A DNA stretch of 64,000 nt, taken from NCBI RefSeq assembly GCF_000004075.3, contig NC_026657.2, positions 9,920,001-9,984,000 of the forward strand. The letters run 5' to 3'. Shown piece after piece: positions 38,602 through 48,712 of the stretch. Every line of letters starts with the position of its first letter. Position 1 is the stretch's first letter. The stretch comes from Cucumis sativus. Taxonomy: Eukaryota > Streptophyta > Magnoliopsida > Cucurbitales > Cucurbitaceae. The notes below the pieces were generated by a model, which did no database searches, was not told the DNA's origin, and saw nothing but the letters and a program-made list of their open reading frames with translations. The translations under genes were made by a program, and so were the position numbers.

Positions 38602-41420
38602 ATCTCAAATATTTTTCAAATCATTCAATTGTTTGAGTGATGTATTGATTTTTTTCAACCAAAGTGCTTGTACCAAAAGTTAAAAGCATGTAGTAATGGG
38701 TTATCTTGTCTATTGATAGGAAAGGTAAAAAAAAAGTATTTACAAAATATTTACTTTCATAAAAAAAAAATCAACGGTTATTAGTGTTTATTTTCGTGTA
38801 AATAATTCATTATATATATACATTTGAAAACCTCCTATATTCATCGTAATGAAATGATTTACTTTATGTAGAAAATAAAATTGGACTAAGTATTTATATT
38901 ATTAACAAAAGAAAACAATTAAGTTAAATTAAATCATTAATTTTGCATTTAAATTATTTAAGAACTTTTAATATTAAGCTTAAAAATTCTTTATACTTTA
39001 AAAATGTTAGATAAACTCATGGTTACTTTCAATTTTTTTATCTCGCATATTATTGACTTATTTATAACAAATTCATTATAAATAAGATACCTAAATAATT
39101 AAATCAATTCGAACATAAACTTTACATTTTGTTATTTGTGAACTTACAAAATCAAAATAAGTTAAACCAAATATTAAAAGTATAAACATTCCATCAAAAT
39201 CGAAGAGGGAGAATTCAAGAAAATCTAATAGAAATATTTTACAAAATATAAAAATTTAGAAACGATGAATATTTAATATATTTAAATTGAAAAAATTATT
39301 TGACAATAACGTAAGAGTTTTGAGTACTAAAATTTTAATCTAACCATTTTAATTATTTCTTAGGGTAAATGTTGGAAAAATATTAATTTACCATTATCAA
39401 TATTATGGGTATGCAGTTGATATATGGGTAAATAAAGGTAGCTATTTTAACGTTCTCTCACAAACTTTGATGATGTGATTCTATATATGTGTGTGTTAAA
39501 GGACTTTGATGATGTGCTTGTAAAGAAATGTTAAGTATAGTAAGAAAAATAAATGTGAAAAGTGATTAATGTAACTTAGTAAATAAATATGCAATAAAAG
39601 ACATTCATATCTTTTCCAAACAACACTTTGTTTCTTACTTTTGGCATGAAACAAGAGAATCAAGTTCAAAATTTAATTAGAATAAGAATATTCATATAAT
39701 TCCAGATGGGAGGTGGACAAATATAAAAAGGGTTTTCCAATTTTATTGCATACACTAACAACAATTTATATTATGTTAACAAATAGTGGATGGCAAATTT
39801 TTTTTGAACCAATTTATAAAGTATAGAGAATATATAAATTTTGCTATATTGAAATATGTGATTAACAAGTGAGGATTCCATTGTTGATCTATAAGCATAT
39901 GCATAGATTCCAATTTTTTTTTTCTCTCTTTGACAAATATATTAAATTGCAATAAAATTGATTATGTATTTGCGATAATTTTTTTTTAATGTATGTTAAA
40001 CGTAAGCATGAAATGGTTAAGAAAAGAAATAGATCAAATTTCTTGCAATATGAGATATGCCACGTGGCACTAACATTAGAAAAAATGCTTGGAGAGAATG
40101 ATTGGGCTAAGCTCAGCCCGGCCCAATTTTAATTTCAGAGCCCAAAGCTCCACAATTTCTCTTTAACCTCGAAGTTAACTTATAATAAACACATTTTACT
40201 CCTATTTGATTGTGAAATTGGTCCTCATAAGAAAGAAAAAGAGAGGAACTTTTTGGACTTTGACTTACCATATTGATCCAAATATTTCAATGAAGAAAAG
40301 AAATGTCTCAAAAGTTGTCACATACAACAAAACATTAGAGTATTAATTACTGTATAAAAATCAATAAGTATACGAAATATAAGTGTATTAAAATTAAATA
40401 GTTTGTGGTTGGAATTTGAGAGAGAAGAAAATGGATAGTGAGATCGTAAAATTAAAACGGAGGCATTGGGGAGAGGTATGGGCAACGAGGGGATTAGCGG
40501 TACGGAAGAGAGGGAGTTTAAAGGTAAGAAGGGGAAGAATGTCCGTACAATGATTTGATGCGTTGCATTTGGAGAGAGCTTTTTTTTCTTTCTAAATGGT
40601 CCTTCAAAATTCACTTCTTCCATTGTCGGCATAATATATATATATATCATTTATTTTTATTTTTATTTTTTTAAAGTTCAATCCTTTAAACTTGTGGATC
40701 GCAAAAGTTACTAAATTATTTTTTTGTTAAACTATAAAATTACTTCATTCATCACTCACATTTTAGTGAAAATTTAACTTTATATTTTTAATTAAATTCA
40801 CTTTTTCATATAATTCAAATTAGTATTTAATAATTAAAGACATTTTTTTAAAGCAACCTTAGATACTATTTTAAATTAACTTTCAAATATATTTTTTAAT
40901 TAATATAAGAAAACAATTGAAATTATTTACAAAATAAAGCAAAATCTATAAAAAAAAATTATATAAGTCTATTTAGTATATGTGAAAACAGTTTAATTTT
41001 TTTTTTCTATTTATTGTAATTTCTCTAACTTTTAATTTAATATTTATTTGGATTGATTTATTATGGATTTGATTTTTTTTTTTTTTTGTTGCACTCCTAC
41101 TAAGAACTATCAATTAGTAAACCACTAGAAGGTAATAAAATAGGGTGGATTTGATGTGGAATTTTCCAATTAGATTTAAGTTATTATTGAATGAATAAAA
41201 GAAAAGTGGATGATCAAATCCATTACAAATTTTGTAGTTCAAAGTTTGTAATATTTAAATTAGGAGGGATCAAAATAGAATATTTATTTTAGAAAAATAT
41301 AAACCAAAGTTAAATTATGATTTAAGTCCAAACCAAAAAATTCATATTATCTATAAGTATATATAAAAAAAGGTTTAAATCCTATTTTGGTCCTTAAATC
41401 TTCTCTCAAATTGGTAAAAA
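38602..41420. other. Intergenic DNA with a G-box/GGCCCA islet
   Basis: Mostly AT-rich DNA. Near 40059-40068 there is the perfect palindrome GCCACGTGGC (G-box), followed at about 40119 by a GGCCCA site-II motif. A minus-strand open frame of 110 residues (40318-40650) lies about 250 bases further on and looks unlike random AT-rich DNA in its middle (rich in Pro, Ser, Leu). I cannot name it and do not call it a gene. Confidence 0.45.
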
Positions 41421-43222
41421 TATCTTAGTTAAGACGTGGTCCAAGCCATCCTCGCTTATATGATGAGTTGTTTTAAACTGTCGTAGTCTATGTGTGATGA
41501 TCAAGATAGGGCTTGTGCTAAGTTATGGTGGGGTTTTTTGGGACCATAAGAAGGTGCTCCTAGGTGAGTTGGAAAAACTTATGTGTCATTAAGGATGCTG
41601 GGGTGTGGGGTTTAGAGATATCAATCTTTTTAATCGGGTGATGTTTGCCAAGCAAAGCTGGAGAATTATAAAATCTTCAATAGTTGACTCACACGTGTTT
41701 TGAAAGAAAAGTACTTTAGAGATTATGATTTTAGCTCGGCTGTCATTGGTAGCAATCACTCTCTAACACATAGAATTATTCTTTGGGGTAGGAAGCTTTT
41801 TATGAAAGACTTTCGATGGAAGGTGGGTGTTGGGATCAATATTAAGGTGTTTCACGATCCATGGCTGCCTGAGGGGCGCCTAAGGACTCCTATATGTACA
41901 GATTCCTCTTTGAAGTCCCTGTGTGTTTAGGACATCTTGTCCGATGGTGGGAATTGGAAAAGAGACTTGGTTAACAATATTTTTCTCTCCAATGATGCTT
42001 CTTGATTCTTAACATCTCACGCAGAGGTATTGAGGGAGGGGATGAGATCATTTGGAGATTTTATTACCCTAAATGTTGTTTCTCTGTCAAAAGTGCTTAT
42101 GACTTAGCTATTATTTTAAGAAAGTTGTGAGTTGGATTCGAATAGTTTAGCTGATAAGCCTTTTTGGAGGTCTATATGGTGCATAAAGCCCCCTAGAGTG
42201 AAGTTGTTGGAGTGGAAGACAATCAATAACTCTTTCTCCTACTTTCGACAATATCATTAAAAAAAGGAATCACTACTAACACTCTTTGTTTGGGACGACT
42301 ATTGGGGATGCAATTCATATGTTTTGGGGTTGCAAATTTACAAAGAGTGTTTTGCTTTCCCTTTTTCCTTCCTTGTATTCCTTTTTGTTGAATTTCAAGA
42401 ACTATTGAAGCTCAATGGATTGCTGGAAAGGGTCAATGGGAATGGGTACTGAAAGGGTTGGATTGGGAGGCCATTACTTTCCTTTTGTGAGAAGTGTGGA
42501 ATGATTAAGAGCTACCATCCTAACCTTGTGTCTCCGTGAATCATGTGCACGCACAAACAAGGAGTTTATGGGCGTTCGTGCAGTGGTAGTTCTAGACTTG
42601 GGGAGGGAGTTGCAAGGAAGCACAGTTTCATAGGTGTCGCCACTGCAGGGGTTCTGGAAGCACAATTTGAATGCTTCCTCAATGGATCACGAGGGGGCAA
42701 ATACTAATACTGTGGAATTGGTTGGGTGGTTCGAGAATTTTCGGACGGTTTTATCCTTGGTGGTTGTGAGAAAGTTTGTCATTGTGACCACTTAAGTCCC
42801 TTATTGCTTTTTCGATGTTTCGTGGCTTGAGTGCTTTATTTGACTATTTCCCTTGTGATTTGCCATATTTGTTACATAGCGAATGTAATTATAGGAGCTC
42901 ATTAACACTATTTTACTTAAGAGTATGAACTTGTCTGAGTTGTCTTGTTCTGTTAAAGAGATTTGGAAATTTTCTATTTTTTAACAGGTTATGTCTTTTG
43001 TTTGGTGTGCCCATTCCGCGAACGGTACAATGCACTATTTGGCCCACGTGGCTGTTGTAAGTGGGAATTGGTCGAGGGGCTTTTGTGGCCATCTATTCTT
43101 CCTGTTGTGAAGATGTGATTGGACTTTGTTGTACTACTGCAAACTCGATCTCGCCCGTCCTTTGTGAGGAGGTTTGTGTTGGTGGTGAGTGGCTTGAGTG
43201 CATTGTTATTGTTAAAAAAAAA
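41421..43222 (+). mobile_element. Decayed 3' half of a non-LTR retrotransposon (LINE)
   Basis: Plant LINEs (L1/Cin4-like) encode a reverse transcriptase and an RNase H. This copy is broken by many stops and frameshifts. In three frames I can read the end of the RT (VVQAILAYMMSCFKLS near 41428-41477, then LWWGF near 41524), the linker before the zinc-binding domain (RIILWGRKLF, WKVGVGINIKVFHDPWLPEG at 41780-41877), and traces of RNase H (GIGWVVREFSDGFILGG near 42720-42770 and SFVWCAHSANGTMHYLAH near 42990-43050). An A-tract at 43213-43222 marks the probable 3' tail. The 5' part is missing, as is usual for LINE insertions. It cannot move. Confidence 0.85.
41700..41930 (+). pseudogene. Longest remaining ORF piece of the LINE (zf-RVT region)
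   Basis: These 76 residues contain the conserved block between reverse transcriptase and zinc-binding domain of plant LINEs (ILWGRKLFMKDFRWKVGVGI and KVFHDPWLP). It is the best-preserved piece of the element above and ends at a stop inside the domain. It is not an independent gene. Confidence 0.8.
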
Positions 43223-45134
43223 ACCTTAGAAGATATGAAAAATAGTCCTAACACACGTATACCTATGTGTATATGCCAATACAACTCTTGCTTATCATAA
43301 TTTCTCAAATCATTTCTAAAATTTTAACTAGAGGATCAAATTTCTCTTTTTTCAATGAATCTCGTCTCTAACATGCACGTTTAAAATAGAGGCATTTTAA
43401 AAAACAACAAAATGTTGAAACTATTTACAAAATTATATTTTATATATAGTTCATTTTTCTTTCAATAACAATTCATATTTAAAATAAGGTAATTACCTTT
43501 CTTTCTATATATATAGTTATAAGTTAAAATATCATTTTGTTGTTCAATTTTGTTATATATAGTTCTAAATGTCTAATTTGAATTTGTGAACGTTTAATTA
43601 ATCTTAAATTTAATTCTTCTGGTTTGTATACTTTTTTTTAATATAAATCATAAAAATATATTCACTTATTGTGTGTTTTTTTTTTAATTTATTTATAAAA
43701 ATGACTGTGATTATAATTAATTAAAATAAAAATTAAGTTTAAGAGAATAAATTTAACCTTGATTAGCTCCAATTGGAACATTTAAAAACTTAAGCTAAAC
43801 AAATTTCAAATGACGTAACCAAAGTTATATTATAACCATTATTGTAATATTGGCATGAAATTAAATTGAATTACATGATTGGAATTAGGTCAAAAAGAAA
43901 AAGAAAAAGGTAGAATTTTTGGCCCATCCATTCGTTGAATGTATACATACAGGTAATTCAGTTGAAACAGAACTCCATCTCCGGGTTTTGTGCTTATCCT
44001 TTTGCTAATTTGTTAATAAATTTTGTCAATGGATTTGAAAGAGTCAGTATCATTTCCGAACCCTAAGATATAGTGAAATCCCCGAGCTTTTCTCTTCATC
44101 TTTCCCAAAATTCTCTTGTGTTTACCATTCCCATTTGCTGGTTTCTCCATTTTTAGAAAATTTGGTTTTCTATTTTTGCATTGCCTTGCGGTTCTTTCTT
44201 CGTCCATAACCCTTCTACTCGTCCTGTGGGTTTGCTGCAGCGAACCCATTTGGACAAAAACAATTATTACAAATCCTTTTTTTTCTTTTAACTCTCTGGT
44301 TTTTCATGATAGCGCCATTGGCGCTTCAGTGATTTTCGTTGGCTTTGTATCATCATAAAAAGTATAATACCCCACTTACTATCTCTTTCATTTTCGTCTT
44401 TCATCTTCATTTGGCTGTCTTAGTCAACATTTACGGTATTCTTTTAGGGGCTGCGGGACCGATTTTGTTGAGAGGTAATTACTGTTATTGAATTGTCTTC
44501 TTCCTTTTTTTTTCTTTTTTTTTTTTGCCCTTTTCGTGTTTTACCTTGAATTTTAGGGTTATGGGTGCCTGTTATTGGCCTTTCAGTACTTATGATTTGG
44601 GTCGTTTTCTGAAGGTTTACTTTTATTTTTTAAAATCAATTTGGATTTTGGACTCCAATGTCAACTGGGGTTTTCCTGATAAAGTAGAATAATCTATTAG
44701 CTTTTCTCTATTCTCTGACTATTGTTATTTCTGATAGCTGCCTATTTTGTTCCTGAAGGTTAATTGTTATTATTATTTAATTGAGGCATTGGTCAACATT
44801 GGTGGTAGTTACTCGTTCCTGTTTGTATTGGTGGATGGTTGTGTTGGAAATTTTGGTTGCTCTTTCTTTTTTTCAAAGATTAAGCATGCCTATTGTTTTC
44901 GAGTTGAAATTGATTGGTGAAGTAGATTCAAATATGGGAGAAGTCTGAATTTGATCCTTTATTGGTTTTTTTTTCTTTTTTTTAACAGATTGAAGGATTA
45001 TTCACGATAATGGAATTATGACAGACAACAGCTTTCTGCACAGTTGGCTGCATTCTTCACCCCGTTTGATCTCTCAGTTTTAGAATTCCTTGTACTCAAG
45101 AGTACTGTTTGAGTTATCTTTGTTGATCTTAGCA
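43223..45134 (+). promoter_or_regulatory. Promoter, leader and leader intron of the Raf-like kinase gene
   Basis: AT-rich spacer runs to about 43900. A GGCCCA site-II motif lies at 43921. The leader probably starts near 43980-44100; a donor after 44474 (agag|gtaatt) and an acceptor before 44989 (tttaacag) define a 5' UTR intron of 514 bases. The second leader exon carries two short upstream ORFs (listed separately). Splice sites are read from consensus only. Confidence 0.5.
45010..45083 (+). other. Two overlapping upstream ORFs in the kinase leader
   Basis: uORF1 (45010-45021) encodes Met-Glu-Leu and stops; its stop overlaps the start of uORF2 in the sequence ATGA at 45018-45021. uORF2 (45018-45083) encodes 21 residues (MTDNSFLHSWLHSSPRLISQ plus F) and ends 51 bases before the kinase start at 45135. 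The overlap is seen directly; translational control is inference. Confidence 0.6.
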
Positions 45135-47662
45135 ATGGATTCGAAAGGAAATGTTATGGGGGGTGCTGCGATCCCAAAGGAGACACAGAACCAGGATAGA
45201 ACTCCGAACTCAAAGGTGGCTGGTATGGGAAGCATTAGCAGCAAAGATATGATATTCAGAGCAGACATGATTGATTTGAAAACTCTAGATATACAGCTAG
45301 AAAAGCACTTGAGCCGTGTTTGGTCAAAAAGCATTGATAATCAAATGCCTAAGGAGCCGTGGGAGATTGATTTGTCTAAACTTGATATGATAAAACAAAT
45401 TGCTCAAGGGACTTACGGAACAGTATACAGGGGTAAATATGACAACCAAGAGGTTGCAGGTAAACATCCCTACGTTTCATCTTTTCGCATTTGATTTTAA
45501 TCCTGTTTAGTTTCTGAGATGTGAAGGAACTTAATGGAAAGTGGCTGTCATTTATGATACTTTTTCTGTTCGTGCCACAACCTTTTTTATATTTTTTTTA
45601 CACAAGAATTACTGAATGGGCATTGGTGAATTTGGGATTTCTATATGAGTTGTTTAGAGTTTAGTTTGATAATATCCATAAAAAGTTGAAAATTCCTTTT
45701 TTTGAGCCTTAAAACATGAAACATCTTTTTAATGAGTTGCCCAATTATGGGGAACAATGTCGAATAAGTATATTGTCAGCTTCAAGCTGGTTGTTTGTAT
45801 GACCTTTTACATCGTTGTTTTATGAGGAAGGAATACTTTAATTCTGAATGCTGTGTCTTTTTATTCACGAACACATTGGCCTAAACGTTCTCTTTCGTTG
45901 ATGTGAAATTGTAGCTGAACCATACTTTCCCATATTGCAGTTAAGATATTGGACTGGGGAGAGGAGGGTCTAGCCACGATGGCTGAAACTGCTGCTTTGC
46001 GGGCATCATTTCGGCAAGAGGTTGCTGTTTGGCACAAGCTTGACCATCCTAATGTTACAAAAGTACGAACTTCTTCTTCAAGTTCCTAAAGGGAATGGTT
46101 GATGCTCATGGGAAACATGGACATATATGACAATTTTTTTGGCTATTTTGTTCTTGTATACATATGTATATATATATTTAACGGTGGTTTTGAGGTGGGT
46201 AATGATTATCCTTTTTATCTTTCATAACAGTTTATCGGAGCTTCAATGGGAGCTACAAATCTTAAAATTCCAATGGATGGTCAAAATTCGTTTCCATCTA
46301 GGGCCTGTTGTGTTGTTGTTGAGTACGTTCCTAGCGGGACATTAAAAGATCATTTGATTAGATACTGGACAAAGAAACTTGCCATTAAGGCTGTAGTTAA
46401 ATTAGCTTTGGATCTCTCTAGAGGGTAACTCTCTCCGCCTCCCTCTAGGAATGCTTGACATCATCTTCTCTAGAGTAGAAAATTTGCTGATTAGGATTAT
46501 AACTAATTTTACAGGCTTAGCTATTTACACTCCAAGAAGATTGTGCATCGTGATGTCAAAACTGAAAATATGTTGATGGATATTAACGATAATGTCAAAA
46601 TTGCTGATTTTGGGGTTGCCCGCGTTGAAGCTCAGAATCCAAGAGATATGACTGGGGCAACTGGTACCCTAGGATACATGGCCCCGGAGGTAACCTTTCT
46701 CATTCTGTTCTTGATACACGTGATCATTCAGTTCTAGCTATTTTGCTTTATCATGTCATCGCTATTAGAACCACATGTAGATATCCACCAAAATTAAAAA
46801 TGTATTTGTAATAGAGGATGCTGATTTGAAATAATATGTTCTCCTGCTTCTCCCGGTTTTGTTTTTTTCTTAACAACATGGATTCTTCTTTTGCACGAAA
46901 TTTTCATCTCCTCGGAGTCCCAAATCCAATTTACAAGCTATATCTGGCTTGATTTCTTCTTGGTGGCTTGTTCTTTAACCTACCTTTAATGATTTTCAAA
47001 ATAATTTTTGTTCAATACGAACAATTATGGATCATAATCATATCTCATGCCTAGTTTCTGTAGAGTAGGTGTTAACATGGCAATATTCTACCACACTTAC
47101 AGGTTCTTCAAGGGAAGCCGTACAATAGAAGTTGTGATGTCTATAGCTTTGGGATCTGCTTGTGGGAAATTTACTGCTGTGATATGCCATATGCCGATCT
47201 TAGTTTCGCTGATGTGTCATCTGCAGTTGTGAGACATGTATGGTATTTTGGACATAAGACATAAAACATGTCTCTCTAATTCTCTTATTTATTGCCATTG
47301 GCCCATTATTCCTTATGTTTGTTAATCAGTAGCGGAGTAGAGCTTGAAAAGAATATCTATATAATACCCTCTTCCCATTTATTTAGTAGTGTTACGAATA
47401 CTATGTTTATGTAAGAAGATATGAAGCATAGGCATTTTGTTTTTGGCAGAATCTGCGGCCTAGTATCCCGCGATGCTGTCCAAGCTCTCTAGCAAATGTG
47501 ATGAAGAAATGCTGGGATGCTAACCCAGAGAAACGCCCGGAAATGCACGAGGTTGTCAGAATGTTGGAGGCCATTGATACAAGCAAAGGAGGAGGGATGA
47601 TTAATCCCGATGACATTAAATGCTTCTGTCTAGGGCCTTTCGGCAAGCTCCGAGGTCTGTGA
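45135..47662 (+). CDS. Raf-like Ser/Thr protein kinase (ATMRK1/STY-type, MAPKKK group C)
   Basis: This is a soluble kinase of the plant Raf-like family. The six coding exons are 45135-45459, 45941-46062, 46231-46424, 46515-46689, 47103-47237 and 47450-47662, in consistent phase, giving 387 residues, close to ATMRK1. An acidic-Ser N-terminal region precedes the kinase domain (about residues 84-365). Visible motifs are the glycine loop GTYGTVYRG (92-100), VAVK with Lys110, HRDVKTEN (225-232) with Asp227, DFG (245-247), GTLGYMAPE (264-272) and the late [12 protein letters not shown]. All catalytic residues are present, so it should be active. Two upstream ORFs and a leader intron precede it. Likely counterparts are At3g22750 and At4g14780, judged from recalled sequence and synteny. 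Confidence 0.95.
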
Positions 47663-48712
47663 TTCATTTATACACTCTCATCCCTCGATGATGTAGAAAT
47701 AAAGAAGAGCCAAAGCTCTATGCTGGTTTTTGTTTATTTTGCTGTTATTTGATGTCGTCATAGCTTTGTAACTGCTGAAATTTGTTCCCATATGCTCACA
47801 ACTCTGCAGTTACCTGATGTCTTTGTTTAAGAGTTTTTCAATGAAGCCTTCAGTTTTTGTGTCTTTTAAGAATTTGGTGGTTGTTTGGAGTTTATTACAT
47901 GATGATATAGAGTGTATATGAATAAATACAAGTCCACTTGGACAAAAAATGTTGAGAGTCTCCCCATATAAATTTCTTTCTTTCTTTCTTTCTTCAATAT
48001 TATTATAACTAATTTGTAATTATGTGTAAGTTCTCCTCTTATTTACTAATAATGACTTGTTAAATTTTAATTTACCTTAAACAATAGAGTTCGTTTTAAC
48101 TTTTTTAACCTCTGAAAAGTTTCTATGAAAGCCTTTTGCCATCAAATTTATGGACAAAAAATTCTGGCCTCCACTTATGTGTTGCCAAGACTCACAGACT
48201 CTAAACAACAAATCTAAAGTAGTTATTTTGATATAAACTTCAATAATTAAAATAAAGGTTTCGAAGTATAGGATATAATTGAAGCCAACTCCATAATTAG
48301 TCATTAAGTTTGCTAATTCAAAATATTAAATACATACTTCACCCATACCTTTGTTTAAATTAAAAATCCACAATATAAAGCGTTATCTTCAAATGATTCA
48401 ACAAATTATTTACAAATTTTTGTCTGGACAATTTCCCATTTAATAACTTAAAATCAATTTAATATCTAATTTTAAATATTTAAAAACTATTTTTGAAGAA
48501 AAATTAAATAATTTTTGAAAATAACAAAATGGTTTAAACATTATAAAAATACATAATTCATTTGAATCTATAAAATCGAGAAAAATAAAATAAACAAAAA
48601 GGAAGCTCCTTTGGACTATCAATCTCAAAGTCTTTGAGCATGTTGGTGCTGAGTTAAACTTGGTTCGAGTTGCAATCGTTCAATCAAAACAGGGCAACAA
48701 ACGTCTCCATTA
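47663..48712 (+). other. Kinase 3' UTR and YS1-like gene promoter
   Basis: The first ~280 bases are probably the kinase 3' UTR. A (TTTC)n run of about 20 bases lies at 47977-47996. From 48060 to 48600 the DNA is AT-rich with no gene seen; the PPR gene leader should lie within the last 100 bases. I see no clear TATA box. Confidence 0.5.

Noticed and set aside
40318..40650. Minus-strand frame of 110 residues as a gene
   Set aside because: No domain, no splice context and low-complexity ends; kept only as a finding.
45090..45134. Upstream in-frame extension of the kinase start
   Set aside because: The extension would start at a TTG, not an ATG; the ATG at 45135 matches the length of related kinases.
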